Assembly: GCA_022606425.2 (NCBI GenBank) | Contig: JAHDVF020000171.1 | Span: forward strand, 1-64,000 | From: Lepidostoma basale | Taxonomy: Eukaryota > Arthropoda > Insecta > Trichoptera > Lepidostomatidae | DNA length: 64,000 nucleotides | Direction of reading: 5' to 3' | Position numbers and translations under genes: made by a program | Shown: piece after piece, positions 8,225-19,604 of the stretch | Position numbering within the stretch: position 1 is the first letter of the stretch | Layout of the letters: each line of letters starts with the position of its first letter | Notes under the pieces: model-generated | What the model saw: only the letters and a program-made list of their open reading frames with translations | Database searches by the model: none | Told to the model about the DNA's origin: nothing

Positions 8225-11098
8225 CTGAATGTGATGATGAAAGAGTGTGGTTCCTTGGAGCATGCGGATAAGCTTGTTCTGTGGTCGGGTGTGCCGAATG
8301 ACCACAGAGCATGCCAAGGCGTGGCGGCGGTGCTAGCTCCAAGGATGGTAGAATGTATGAAAGGTTATAAATGTGTTAGCCCAAGACTCATGTGGATTCG
8401 CTTCATGATCGGGTTAACAAGAGTTTTCCTTTTAATTGGATACGCCCCTGGTAACAACGAAAATGAGGCGAGTAAAGATGAGTTTTGGGACAAAGTGAGA
8501 GAGACATTGGTGTGTAGAGTGAAAACGAAAGATTGATAATAGCAGGTGATATGAACGGTTGGGTGGGAATCCGTAGGAGTGGGTACGAGGAATGTCTGGG
8601 TACGTTTGGTGATATACGAATAAATGATAATGGAAGGAGACTGCTTGAATTGTGTATAGAATGGGGTCTCTTTGTATCAAATACCATCTTCGATCATAAG
8701 AGAATCCATCTCTATACTTGGGAACGAGGATTTGAAAGGTCCATTATAGATTACGTCATTGTAGACTCTAGATTACGGGCGGATACTGTTGATTCAAGGG
8801 TCTTCAGGGGAGCCGAACTGGAAACGGATCATTTTTTAGTAGTGGCAAAAGTGATCTTATTCCGGGGATGGCGAACCAGAAGAAGCAAAACAGTAGCCGC
8901 ACCGACTAGAGTCAAAGTTGAAAAACTGCAAAACAATGACGTAAAAAATAATTTCGTAAGAAAAGTGAAAGATAGATTGAGTGAGCGGGATGTAAGTGAG
9001 TTGAGTATTGACGAGACCTGGAAATACTTGAAGGAGAGTTTGTGTGAATCAGCGAAAGAATCGTGTGGTGTGTGTGTACAAGGAAGAAGGAAAGGGGATG
9101 CATGGTGGAATGATGACGTAAAGATTGCTGTTAAAGAGAAGAAAGATGCTTGGTTGAATATGTTGTCGATAAAAAAGAATGACAGAGTTAAGTATGAAAG
9201 AGCAAAAGATTTGTATAAGGTATGCAAGAAGAGAGTGAAGTCGGTAGTGAAAGCGCGGAAAGAAAAGCTGAAGGAGGAAGAAGGGCTCAAAATGACAAAC
9301 AACTTCCAAGCAAATTTAAAATGTTTTGGAAAGAAGTTAAAAAAGCCCGAAATCCTCCTGATAGTGGATGTGTGAAAGCAATTTTAGACAACGAGGGAAG
9401 AATGTTAACGGAGAGTAAGATCATACAAGAAAGATGGATGGAATATTTTAAGGAGATGTATGGTGGTGATACAAGCGTGATCGAAAATATGACAGCTAGT
9501 GCGAGTGCGGGACCTATGAATGATATTATTGAAAAAATAAGTACGAATGAGATGAAAAGATCCGTGAGTGCAATGAAAAGTGGAAAAGCTGTTGGGTTTG
9601 ATTGTATTGCCATAGACTTTATTAAAAGCGGTGGCGAAGTGGTTTCTACATGGTTGTGTAAGTTATTTAACCAGTGCTTGAAGGAGGGATATACGCCGCT
9701 AGACTGGAGGAGAGCAGTAATTATGCCCCTGTACAAAGGAAAAGGATCGCGTATGGAATGTGGAAACCACAGAGCTATTAGTCTTTTGAGTGTCGTTGGT
9801 AAGTCTATGGCAGAATTTTAATAGAAAGAGTAAGAAAATTGACGAGTGACAAAGTTTGGGATGTGCAAGGTGCCTTTATGAATGGCAGAGGATGTATGGA
9901 TCAAATTTTTGGACTTCGTACATTGACAGAAGTTTCTGGCCAAAAATCGCAAACTTTTCTGTGCATTTGTCGACTTACAAAAAGCATATGATTACGTTAA
10001 TAGAGAAAAGTTGTGGAAAATATTGTCTGAATATGGAATAAGTACAAAACTGATCACGGCCATTAAGTCGCTATACACAGAAAGCACTGCTAGAGTCAGA
10101 GTAAATGGTGATCTTACAGCCTGGTTTGATATCAATAAAGGTGTCAAACAAGGTTGCGTAATGTCCCGTGGTTATTTAATCTGTATATGGACAATTGTAT
10201 GAAAGAGCTGAAAGGGTTGGATGTAGGTGCCAAAATGAGCGGAGTGTCAGTAAGCTGTCTCTTGTATGCGGATGACGCTGTCCTACTTGCAGACAACGAG
10301 CATGAACTACAAGTCCTGGTGAATAGTATGTATGAGGCATGCATGCGAAATGATCTGATGATGAATGTTAATAAGTCCAAGGTAATGATTTTTGAAACTA
10401 AAGAAATCATGACAGTCTGTAACATTAGCGTGAATGGTGAAAATTTGGAGCAAGTAGATGAGTTCGTGTATTTAGGTAGTATGTTTACAAGAGATGGGCG
10501 AGTGGAGAGGGATATTGAAAGAAGGGTTGGGGCAGGCAACAAAGTGAATGGTGCACTTAAAGTTGTCATCGCAAACAAAAACCTATCCAAAAAGCTAGAA
10601 TGGCAGTGCACAATGGTGTTCTTCTGCCGACCCTTATGTATGGAAGCGAAGCATGGAACTGGCAAAGGAAGGATGAAAGTAGAATAAATGCAGTAGAAAT
10701 GAGATCTCTTAGACGAATGTGTGGATATTCTGTGTACGATAGAGTGTCGAATGAAAATATAAGAAGTGAATGCGGTGCGAATGATGGTGTCATGAACGAA
10801 ATAATGAAAGGATCATTAAAATGGTTTGGACATATGGAAAGAATGAATGAAGAAAGAATGGTAAAAAAATTATATGTTAATGATATAAATGGTACCAGAA
10901 ATAGAGGAAGACCGAGGAAAACTAAATCAAATATTGAATGTCGGCCATGTGAGGAGTCAGAGAAATCGACGCGCGTGCATGACACGATGTATGAATGTTG
11001 AGGAAGCGAGAGAAATATGTCAGGAAAGAAAGGTGTGGCAGTCCATTCTTTCTGCCTACCCCTTCGGGGAGACGGCGTGATGGTTAGTTAGTTAGTTA
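8225..11098 (+). mobile_element. LINE-A, near full-length endonuclease-reverse transcriptase, broken
   Basis: The longest non-LTR element here. The endonuclease begins with GVAAVLAPRM and VFLLIGYAPG, then GDMNGWVG (catalytic Asp/Asn), SIIDYVIVD and ETDHFLV (catalytic His), ending near 8870. The reverse transcriptase follows: MPLYKGKGSRMECGNHRAIS, FVDLQKAYD (motif A), GVKQGCVMS (motif B), YADDAVLLA (motif C) and NKSKVMIFE. A C-terminal domain ends NRGRPRKTK, CMNVEEAREICQERK. The frame is broken by small indels near 8530, 9300, 9805, 9950, 10163 and 10640, and a ~14-base deletion near 10920. The 3' end has the CCCCTTCGGGG hairpin and GTTAGTTAGTTA. The N-terminus and any ORF1 are missing. I did not fix the clade; RTE- or L2-like lineages are possible. 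Confidence 0.92.
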
Positions 11099-11129
11099 TA
11101 TATTTTTAATTTATCAGTAATAGTTTACT

Positions 11130-11366
11130 CATTAAACAGTAGAGCTAGAAATAGAGGAAGGCCGAGGAAAACGTGGCACGATCAAATCAATCAAATATTG
11201 AATGTCGGTCACGTGAGAAGTCGGAAAAATCGACGTGCGTGCATGACAAGATGTATGAATGTAGAGGAAGCGAGAGGCGTATGTCAGGACAGAACAGTGT
11301 GGCGTTCCATTCTTTCTGCCTACCCCTCCGGGGAGACGGCGTGATGGTAAGTTAGTTAGTTAGTGA
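11130..11366 (+). mobile_element. LINE-A 3' end fragment
   Basis: Begins at RNRGRPRKTWHDQINQILNV, runs through RRACMTRCMNVEEARG and CQDRTVWRSILSAYPS, and ends with CCCCTCCGGGGAG and (GTTA)n. 5'-truncated. It lies 30 bp after the end of the large copy and is a different subfamily variant, closest to 17895-18424. Confidence 0.85.
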
Positions 11367-11524
11367 AAGTATTTAATTATTATTTTCTGAAATTGGTAGG
11401 CACCTCAAATGTGAATTTTTGCAAACACGATAAATGATAGCAATACATACAATAATAAAAATTAACGAATAATAAATTTTAATTTGTTTTATTAGTACGT
11501 GATTAGCGTATTTTTAGTCTTTTT

Positions 11525-11645
11525 TATACTACGCCCTCACTGTGCAGTCCCAACGCCCCCTAATTTTCTCTGGGTCTTCTACTGCCCCCTTGAAAGTCTC
11601 AAACGCCCACAAGGGGGCGTTATCGCCCACATTGAGAACCTATGA
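11525..11645 (-). repeat. hAT-like MITE end
   Basis: The complement of the right edge reads CATAGGTTCTCAATGTGGGC, a typical hAT terminal inverted repeat shape, with the C-rich 'cgccccc' and 'gggggcg' subterminal blocks seen in such MITEs. The matching far end was not found. Confidence 0.4.
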
Positions 11646-12005
11646 GCTAGACACGTTTGAATGTGTAAGTGATTTATTGTTGATTTTGAATAAATTTTTG
11701 TAGCCAAGTATTTGTTGTTTTTTGAAAAATGATGTATTACCCGAAATTATGTCTCCAAATTCGAATGAAAACATCTGTTTTCTTGAAGTTATTATATATT
11801 TTTAAGACATTATTACCATTTAAGCAAGACAAAAGATTTCATATATTGTGTCTTCTGGGGTGTAAAATATTACATAGGTATATTATATGATATTAAACAG
11901 AAGTTTTCATGGATATTAATTATGAATATAATTATTTCAATAGATGTATGATTGTGCAATGTAGGACTAGCCCAAATCTTTGTTCAGTAGGTATTTATTA
12001 TACGT

Positions 12006-12405
12006 ATAAACTAACTAACTAACCACCACGCCGTTTCCACAGAGGGGTAGGCAGAGAGGGTGGACTGCCATAGCCCTCTGTCCTAGCATGCCTTTCTGGA
12101 TTCCTCCACATTCATACATCGTAACATGCAAGCTCGTCGATTTTTCCGAATTCGAATGTGGTCGCCTTCTAGTATTTGATATTTTTGGTCATGCCATGCT
12201 TTCCTTGGTCTTCCACGGCTTCTCTTTCCACTCACACTGCTTGTATACAGCAATTTAATCATTATTATCTCGTCCATTCGTTACATATGTTCAAACCATC
12301 TCAGTGATCCTTCACATTCTTTTCAGTGATCTCATTTCTACAGCATTTATCCTACTTTCAGCCAGCTCCAAGCTTCACTTCCACACATGAGTGTTGGCAC
12401 TAGAA
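12006..12405 (-). mobile_element. LINE-A2 3' end
   Basis: Minus-strand copy of a LINE-A relative with the stretch SSVSGKRSRGRPRKAWHDQ, then NRRACMLRCMNVEESR. It ends with the same hairpin/GTGGTGGTTAGTTAGTTA type of 3' end. LINE-A2 differs from LINE-A by the TSSVSGK linker. A partial deletion removes the region between MERMDE and the upstream part. Confidence 0.82.
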
Positions 12406-12439
12406 TTCCATTAAGTCACGAAAAGCCAGTAAGTCATTA

Positions 12440-12770
12440 AAAGCAATGCGTACTTACTATACAGCATCGGTGAGACAAGATAAATTATCTTCCACGCTCT
12501 GGCGGAGTGCGAAGGGGCGCGCAAGATGGATTGGTCATGTGTTGCGACACGAATGTTTCCTGCATAATGTGTTGGAGAGAATGGTCGAGGGATCGATTGG
12601 CAGAGGACGACCTCGCCAAGAGTACCTAGACCAGATTTACCGAGATATGGGCTGCACCTCTTATGCGGAGTTGAAGAGAGTTGCCGAGGACCGAGCGGAG
12701 TGGAAGAGGAGATGCGTCGCCTTGCTGCAGACCAATCATTAGATTGAGACCGGAGAAGAAGACGCTCTGG
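12440..12770 (+). mobile_element. LINE-D C-terminal remnant
   Basis: An open stretch encodes RQDKLSSTLWRSAKGRARWI, GHVLRHECFLHNVLERMVEG, GRGRPRQEYLDQIYRDMG and EDRAEWKRRCVALLQTNH, then a stop and a GAGAAGAAG tail. The layout (GHV..H, GRGRPR, hydrophobic end) is that of a non-LTR reverse transcriptase C-terminus. A second copy is at 53600-53770 on the other strand. Confidence 0.75.
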
Positions 12771-13149
12771 CATTAGTGTTCAAAAGACGTGCTTTCTCGA
12801 ATAGAGTTTTCATCCCTGATTACTCCATCACGGATTCCATCAATAATTGAAATGATTAGTTTCACTCATAGCTATACCACATCCTTAGCGGTTATTTTAG
12901 GCGGAAATGGCTACCCGTTCTCCTGTTTCTTATATTATAATCTATGATAGCAATTGTTTATTTCCTGATGAGTAATACCTGAACTCGGCGGCCGCAAGGA
13001 AATTTGGCGGTTACAATTAATAGATTACTCCGATAGTTGCCATTGTAAGCTGTGAAGCCGCGTTTCTGATACAAGTCGACGATCAATAATATCCGCATTC
13101 TTTATAGCTTGCACTGTTTCAGTACTCCGACTAAATTTTAAATATGATT

Positions 13150-13650
13150 GATACATCTAGAATGGCAGTGCACAATGGTGTTCTTCTACCGACCCTTATG
13201 TATGGAAGCGAAGCATGGAACTGGCAAAAGAAGGGTGAAAGTAGAATAAATGCAGTAGAAATGAGATCTCTTAGACGAATGTGTGGATACTCTGTGTATG
13301 ATAGTGTCGAATAAAAATATAAGAAGTGAATGCGGTGCGAATGATGTTTTTATGAACAAAATAATGAAAGGATCATTAAGATGGCTTAGACTCATGGAAA
13401 AAATGAATGAGGAAAGATAATAAGTGAATTGGAAATAGAGGAAGGCCAAGGAAAACATAGTACGATCAAATAAATTAAAAAGTGAATATCGGCCACGTGA
13501 GGAGTCGGAGAAATCGACAAGAATGCATGACACGATGAATGAATTTTGAGGAAGCGAGAGAAGTATGTCAGGAAAGGAAAGTGTGGCAGTCCATTATTTC
13601 TGCCTACATCTTCAGAAAGACGGTGTGATGGTTAATTAGTTATATTAGTT
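13150..13650 (+). mobile_element. LINE-A C-terminal copy, degenerate
   Basis: Starts at 'agaatggcagtgcacaatgg' and shows GSEAWNWQKK, INAVEMRSLRRMCGYSVYD and KGSLRW before frame loss. The RGRPRK region has lost the ERMVKK part. It ends with a worn hairpin region and GTTAATTAGTTA. Confidence 0.82.
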
Positions 13651-13908
13651 AAAACCAATTTCGTGTGATACGTACTTATAGGTTAAGTAATTTTGAATAA
13701 TTACACATTTTTTCCTAAATTTAAATCTTTAACCTTCGGAACTTATTGAAAGGTAAAAGGTAACTTCAAATTATAACTTACCGCGTGCCCTTCACGCGTT
13801 CACACACGACTGTTGCCTAAACTAAGACCATTCAACCTTTGAAGGTATAAGGTAATTATCTACAAAACCATAATTTATTAATAATATATTTTTTGATAAC
13901 TACTTCCA

Positions 13909-13990
13909 CTTTTGTCAATATTTCGGCAGCGAATTGTTTCACCAGGCTCGCTGGCATCGACAGACTGGTCATCGACGGACCAGTCTGTCC
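13909..13990 (-). repeat. HH-e hammerhead-like repeat
   Basis: The minus strand shows CTGTCGA, extra T, stem GCCAG..CTGGT, then GAAAC. A6 is changed, so it is not expected to be active. A short duplication (ACCAGTCTGTC twice, in opposite directions) lies next to it. The second copy is at 16200-16262. Confidence 0.5.
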
Positions 13991-14106
13991 TGTGAAATAA
14001 ATAGAAAATTGGATGTAGACATAAAGAAAACAGATTTATTTAATTATTATTTCAAATGAAATTCCATCAAGAGATTTAAGTAAAATCAGTAGATTATTTA
14101 AAAACG

Positions 14107-14385
14107 TTATTCTTCTTCAAGTGCCCTGTCGGGTCCTCCCAACGATGGCGATCACCGCGGCGAAACTGTCCCTATCCTGCGCCGCTAGAAAAAGCTCCTC
14201 CACACTTCGGATGCCGGTCCACTTCCTCACGTTTCGCAGCCAGGACATTTGTCTCCTACCGGGCCCTCGGCGGCCCTCGGCGGCCCTCAATTTTCCCTCC
14301 AATATCATTTGGAGAAGATAGTACTTTTCCCCACGCAGTACATGACTCAGATAAATTCTGTGATATGTTCGAATCATGTCGAGAT
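14107..14385 (-). mobile_element. LINE-B C-terminal end
   Basis: On the minus strand it encodes MIRTYHRIYLSHVLRGEKYY, RRGPGRRQMSWLRNVRKWTG, SVEELFLAAQDRDSFAAVIA, then the end RTRQGT and a GAA-rich tail. One of the better-preserved LINE-B ends, but 5'-truncated. Confidence 0.85.
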
Positions 14386-14454
14386 AAATAAACTGTATAA
14401 AACAGTACTTCGATTCATTAATAATACGATTTTTATAGTTTTAACGCCATGTCA

Positions 14455-14935
14455 ACTTAAAACTAAGACAGAGGATGTTAAGGTGTTATGTATGGTCTGG
14501 TCTGTTATATGGGTGTGATACATGGACATTAAAAGTAAATACAATGAACCAGTTAAAGGCATTTGAAATGTGGCTTCACCGAAGAATGTTCAGGATCCCA
14601 TGGACAGACAGAGTGACGAACACAGAAGTCCTGAATCGTGCAGGAGTGAATATAGAACTGCTGACATTGATCAAAGTCCGCAAGATTTCATATCTGAGTC
14701 ACGTTCTATGAGAAGAAAAATATCGCCTGCTGCATCTAATTTGGAAGGCAAAAATAGAGGGCCGCAGGGGGGCAGGGAGAAGGCAGATCTCTTAGCTGCG
14801 CAATGTGAGGGAATGGACGGGAATCGGAACTGTGGAGGAGCTATTCCAGACAGCGCAGGATAGAAAAGAGTTTACCAGATAAATCGCCAATGTCGGGGGG
14901 ACCTAACAAGGCACTTTAAAAATAAGAAGAACGCC
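14455..14935 (+). mobile_element. LINE-B C-terminal copy
   Basis: Plus strand: LRCYVWSGLLYGCDTWTLKV, NTMNQLKAFEMWLHRRMFRI, PWTDRVTNTEVLNRAG, then a frame change and the worn GRRQMSWL-type region, ending with GGGGGACC and AAGAAGA. It faces the copy at 14107-14385, so two LINE-B ends lie head to head. Confidence 0.82.
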
Positions 14936-15380
14936 ATATGTTTATATAAAAATTAAATGTTTGAAAATAATCGTCTAAAATAATTTGCCTGTTTGATAAT
15001 TCTCTTCCATACATAAAGGTCGGTATAGGAATACAATTTCTGCATGTCACTTTGTATCAAGTACCTAATTTAAAAGTTGCATCCCAAAATTCTATAAATA
15101 AAACATCGTGTATTTTTAACAGACAACATCTTTTTTATTATTTCTTGTTCGTGTTTAACTCCTCGCAAAAAGCGGACACTTTGGTATTCCCAAATAACTT
15201 ACGTACATAACTATAGTGGTACACATATATACTATATTACTATAATCGACATGCCTTCATACTTATACACATTCAGATGGAATGATTACCTACTCTATAA
15301 ATCAGTAAATTAAATCTACAATTTTTTGTTAATTTTTTTATTGTATTCGAATGTTGCTGTCCGGGCATCAAAAATTAACG
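14935..15380. other. No recognised feature
   Basis: AT-rich sequence; nothing supportable seen. Confidence 0.45.
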
Positions 15381-15388
15381 CTTTGAAC

Positions 15389-15735
15389 CAGTGGTTACCA
15401 AAGTAGTTTTTATCGACCCCCGTGGGTCGATTTCGACTTGCAAGGGGTCAACAACAATTGAAAAAAAAAATTGGGGTGCATGAGATGTAAATGGGGGTCT
15501 ACGAGATGGTTCACCTCAATTGAAACCGAATACTGAAATTTTGATTTAATTATTATTATTAAAAATTTTAACCATTGTATATGTCCAAACCATCTCAGGG
15601 ATTCTTTTTTAATTTTATACATGATACAGTCATCTGCCTTACATTTCTTTCTCATTTCATCTATATAAGGAAAGCTATATAATAAAAATCTACACAAAAT
15701 AGAAGAAATCGTCAAAAAAAGTTTGGCAACCTCTG
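15389..15735 (+). mobile_element. hAT-like MITE with 8-bp flanks
   Basis: The left end CAGTGGTTACCAAAGTAG and the complement of the right end CAGAGGTTGCCAAACTT form terminal inverted repeats of hAT type. Flanks are CTTTGAAC (15381-15388) and CTTTAGAC (15736-15743), a diverged 8-bp target duplication as expected for hAT. There is no transposase. A LINE-A2 piece sits inside. Confidence 0.7.
15555..15700 (-). mobile_element. LINE-A2 fragment inside the hAT MITE
   Basis: The minus strand reads KCKADDCIMYKIKKESLRWF and GHIQWL, matching the LINE-A2 KGSLRWFGHMER region at 57.5 kb. Neither LINE end is present. Confidence 0.6.
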
Positions 15736-16000
15736 CTTTAGACATTCGCGCATTGGAGGTTTTTTTATTGGAAATTTAAATTATAGATTACTAATTGTAA
15801 TCATAGTCATAACCAAGTACATTAATAGAAAAACAAGTATGTATTTTTAAATGTTGATAAATAAATCATATATATTTGAGGTACCTAACTTATTAACCGG
15901 TTACAAGTACCGCATTAAAAATATGGTTTTTCGTGTTTTCACGATTCAAAACGAAAATATTGCGAACTTTTATATTTCATTCTTATTTTTGGTTACTACT

Positions 16001-16036
16001 ACAAGTGTTTCGAAGGTTTTATGCCTTCATCATCGG
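16001..16036 (-). repeat. HH-b hammerhead-like motif
   Basis: Minus strand: CCGATGA, extra T, stem GAAGG..CCTTC (5 bp), then GAAACACTT. The only visible core change at the CUGAUGA box is U4 to C; stem III is not a clean palindrome. Flanking sequence matches other HH-b copies only loosely. Confidence 0.5.
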
Positions 16037-16199
16037 GAGAACGCTATAAATTGATTTATATTGAGATTTGTCTCGTTGAGGAGGAAAATCTGACGTTTAT
16101 ATCGTACTCGTGATGATGAATGAAAAAATAAACACAAAAATGAAAAAAAAGTGTTTTTAAATAGTAATTAAATAAAACGATGTTTTTTAAACTACTTCC

Positions 16200-16262
16200 T
16201 CTTTTGTCTTTTTTTCGACAATGACCGATTTCGCCAGGCTCGCTGGGATCGACAGACTGGTG
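16200..16262 (-). repeat. HH-e hammerhead-like motif
   Basis: Minus strand 16223-16255: CTGTCGA, extra T, stem CCAG..CTGG, then GAAAT and CGGTC. A6 is changed to T. Shares 'ccaggctcgctgg' with the copy at 13.9 kb. Confidence 0.5.
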
Positions 16263-16264
16263 TT

Positions 16265-17885
16265 ATGTACCTACTAGAATGCAGCACCAAAATTGTAATC
16301 AACCAAATCATCTGGTGTGGACTTCTTGTCTCCCCTAATCTATCGAAAAAGAATATTATCTTAACATGCTGTGAATATGGACTTTGAAAGCTCAACGAAA
16401 CTTATGCACTTTGAATGCAGCAAAGTCCAGGATATTATCTTAATGTTCCTTGTTTGATTTGACACACACATTAATTTTGGAAACGAAACTTGTAACACAC
16501 ATATTGTATATTTATATAATAAATCATCGAGATCCAGTCGATCGTGCATTTTCATTTTGGAAGACCGTAACACTGGTGACACTATTGCAGTCCTTTATAT
16601 ACGAGTACATTCAAATCAGGGGTGGTAAACATTACTCTGTACAAAAATAATCTTAAATAATTATGTAAAATTTACTGAATTCAAATATTGATATTTTAGT
16701 TATTTAAGCGGAGTCGTATTAAATATAATTCATTTAAATTTTATTATAGCTGACATACTCGTATATAACTAACTATCACACCGTCTCTATCAAAGGGTTT
16801 TTTTTATTACTGAATTTCAATATAATATCTTGGTCCATTAGAATAACGACGCCTTATTGGTGTTAACTGTGTTTTTATTTTTTTTAAATGCAATAATATA
16901 ATTTATTCCATTCAAAGATTTAATATGAAATAAAACACTGTTTTTCCACTTTTGAGTTTATTTTTCTTGATATGTTTCGATTTATATATAAGATACACTC
17001 TACATCTTTCTACGACGATGAAAATGTAAAATCTTCAAAACATGAGAAAAATAAAATCAAAAGATAAAGAAACAGAGTTATAATTATATAAAAAATAGTC
17101 TTTATGGAATTTCACAGAGTTATCCCCTTAAATTGGATACATAGTTCAAAAATGCCTCCCTGGAACGGGTTATAGCAGTTGGGTGGTATAAAAACCATTT
17201 AAATGGAAATATTTCAGATTCTTGAATAATATACAAAATGGTTTAGAGATAGAAAATGATAATTAATTTTTGGATAAACTTATTCATGTGTATTTTATTC
17301 AAGCATTAAGTTCGATAAATTTGCACAGTTGTTGAAACATGTGGGACAACCATAGTTATTTAAATATTAGTACGTAATAACTTCATTATAATTATATTGA
17401 ACACCATTGAATAAATATAAATATTTCAACTTGGAACGCCCCTCAAACTGAATCAAATATTTAAAATACTTTTTTTATAAACTGTTAGCATAAACAGAAT
17501 AACTTGTGTATTATACTGAACTCCCGCAAAAGAATCAAACATTCATTCAATAATGCAAAAGAGTATTTTGGAATTTCCTACATGCCTCGCATGCCTCACA
17601 GGCCCTTGAAGTGAATGGGCGTTCTTGAATTTTATTAAATTTAATGATAAATATTTTTTATTTTTTATTTATAACTTTATAAATCAATATTTTACTAACA
17701 AGATAGTAAGAAAAAACTCAATGAAACGTTCATTCATTTTTTGTTTCTTTAGTCCAAATATGTTTTCTGCTAAATCTAGATGATTTTAAATTTTGTCCCC
17801 TGATTTTTTCTGTTTTCTAAATATTCAATTCTTACATCCCTGTAGTGTATTTCATTTCCAAAATAATATTTTTTATTGTACTCGT
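16265..17885. other. Mostly unrecognised; worn HH-b piece at 16935-17060
   Basis: About 1.6 kb of AT-rich sequence without genes. At 16935-17060 there is a degenerate HH-b pair ('gatatgtttcga' and 'gacgatgaaaatgtaaaatc'). A short LINE-A 3' end remnant ('aactaactatcacaccgtct') lies at 16766-16797. Confidence 0.45.
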
Positions 17886-17894
17886 ATATCCAAA

Positions 17895-18424
17895 AAAACT
17901 AAGATGGCAGTGCATAATGGTGTTTTTGTGCCGACCCTTGTGTATGGAAGTGAAGCATGGAACTGGCAAAGGAAGGATGAAAGTAGAATAAATGCAGTCG
18001 AAATGAGATCTCTAAGACGAATATGTGGAAAATCTGTATATGATAAAGTGACAACCGCAAGTATAAGAAGTGAATGTGGTACGAATGAAAAGGTTATGAA
18101 CAAAATAAGGAAAGGGTCATTAAGATGGTTTGGACACACGGAAAGTATGAGTGAAGACAGAATGGTAAAGAAGGTATATGTAAACGGCGTGAACGGAGCT
18201 AGAAATAGAGGAAGGCCGAGGAAAACGTGGCACGATCAAATCAATCAAATATTGAATATCGGTCACGTGAGGAGTCGGAGAAATCGACGTGCGTGCATGA
18301 CAAGATGTATGAATGTAGAGGAACCGAGAGAAGTATGTCAGGACAGAACAGTGTGGCGTTCCATACTTTCTACCTACCCCTCCGGAGAGCCGACGTGATG
18401 GTTAGTTAATTAGTTAGTTAGTTA
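17895..18424 (+). mobile_element. LINE-A C-terminal domain, open to the stop
   Basis: An uninterrupted reading frame runs from about 17793 to the natural stop at 18398. It covers MAVHNGVFVPTLVYGSEAWN, RRICGKSVYDKVTTASIRSE, KGSLRWFGHTESMSEDRMVK, NRGRPRKTWHDQINQILNIG and CQDRTVWRSILSTYPSGEPT. Sequence before MAVHNG is unrelated, so the copy is 5'-truncated at about 17895. It ends in a worn hairpin (CCCCTCCGGAGA) and (GTTA)n. A young insertion, but without the catalytic domains. Confidence 0.9.
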
Positions 18425-18439
18425 ATATTTAGTTAAAAT

Positions 18440-18485
18440 CGACTAATGTTTGTGTCTTGGACCAGGTTTCGACAGCTCGTTTTTT
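18440..18485 (-). repeat. HH-c truncated copy
   Basis: 'gactaatgtttgtgtcttgg' followed by ACCAGGTTTCGACAGCTCG is the complement of the 3' half of HH-c (GAAACCxGGT with the AGCTG stem). The rest is missing. Confidence 0.45.
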
Positions 18486-18567
18486 TATTTTCATTATTTA
18501 AATCAAATCAAATCAAATCAAGTGAACTTCTACCATAAAATTTCAAATTACAAAATAGTTTTTTTAA

Positions 18568-18965
18568 ACTAACTAACTAACTAACTAACCATCACGCCGT
18601 CTCCCCGAAAGGGTAGGCAGAAAGAATGGACTGTCACACTTTAACCGATGCGGCACTCTATCCTTCTCTTTTCGCCCCGCGGGAGACGCGGTGTGATGGG
18701 TTGCGAACCTCATCGCCACCAATAGGCATCTCCCGCGCACACTTCGATCTTCCAAACATCCACAAAATAAATCTAAAACAAAGTATATAAAATACAATGA
18801 TATAAAATAAAATAACAAAATAAAAATAATTTAATACAAAATGTTATTTTTAGATGGTGCACATTTGTCTATTTAATTTATGTTCCACGAATCCACCGTT
18901 TTTTTAAATTTAGCACATAATGTAATAACACATAATGTTTTTCCGATGTTGCACATGTTGTTTTT
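18568..18965 (-). mobile_element. N family copy
   Basis: The plus strand begins with the complement of (GTTA)n and the LINE-A 3' end (CCATCACGCCGTCTCCCCG, GGGTAGGCAGAAAGAATGG), then the N body: CCGATGCGGCACTC, CCCCGCGGGAGACGCGG, GGTTGCGAACCTCATCGCC, AATAGGCATCTCCCGCG, CACAAAATAAATCTAAAAC, and on to 'ggtgcacatttgtc'. No coding sequence. One of the best N copies. Confidence 0.8.
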
Positions 18966-19404
18966 TTAATATTGATTTAATTCGTAATAATATATTATCC
19001 ATGAATAGTGCAGGTTTACATAAAGACGGTTAAGTGAAAGATTTAGCACAAATTGATCTAAACCAGTTCTTTAAGTGTAAGCCATCCTACTTCTCTCCTA
19101 ACGTTTGTATTATAAATTGTTTGTTTAAGAACGACTCGTTCGCACCAAACTAAGACATGGCATTTATTGCGAATACGTTCAACTGTTGATTATATATTTA
19201 TATGCCATCAAGAAGGAAATCTTTCTAGGAATTTCAATTATTCGTATACTGAAATATTTTAACGTTTGATCTATATTTTTAACGGTTGCGGGAAAGTGTT
19301 ATGCCGATGCATCAACCGAAATATAAAATTCATTAGATAGCTTAAAATATTTTTTGATAAAGTCCGAATTTATATTTTTAAATATGCAAAACAATGTGGA
19401 AGCC

Positions 19405-19600
19405 TATCCAAAAAAGCTAAGATGGCAACGTACAATGGTGTTCTTGTGCTCTAAAACGAATGTGTATTAAATCTGTATATGATAGAGTCTCATATGCATA
19501 TACGAGTATAAGAAGCGAATGCGGTTCGAATGAAAGTTTTATGAAAAAAATAATGAAAGGGTCATTAAGATGGTTTGGACACATGGAAAGAATGAATTGT
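19405..19600 (+). mobile_element. LINE-A internal fragment
   Basis: Starts at 'cctatccaaaaaagctaaga' and covers KSVYDRV, IRSECGSNESFMKKIMKGSL and RWFGHMERMN. It stops abruptly where the HH-a copy begins at about 19605. It lacks both LINE ends. Confidence 0.75.
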
Positions 19601-19604
19601 AGAA

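Noticed and set aside
7938..8317. Long Tyr/Ile-rich reading frames on both strands
   Set aside because: They are produced by the (TA)n and TATACATATA microsatellite, not by coding sequence.
8829..9302. 157-codon minus-strand frame
   Set aside because: It lies opposite the LINE-A endonuclease/reverse transcriptase coding strand and is rich in Ser/Phe, a typical antisense shadow.
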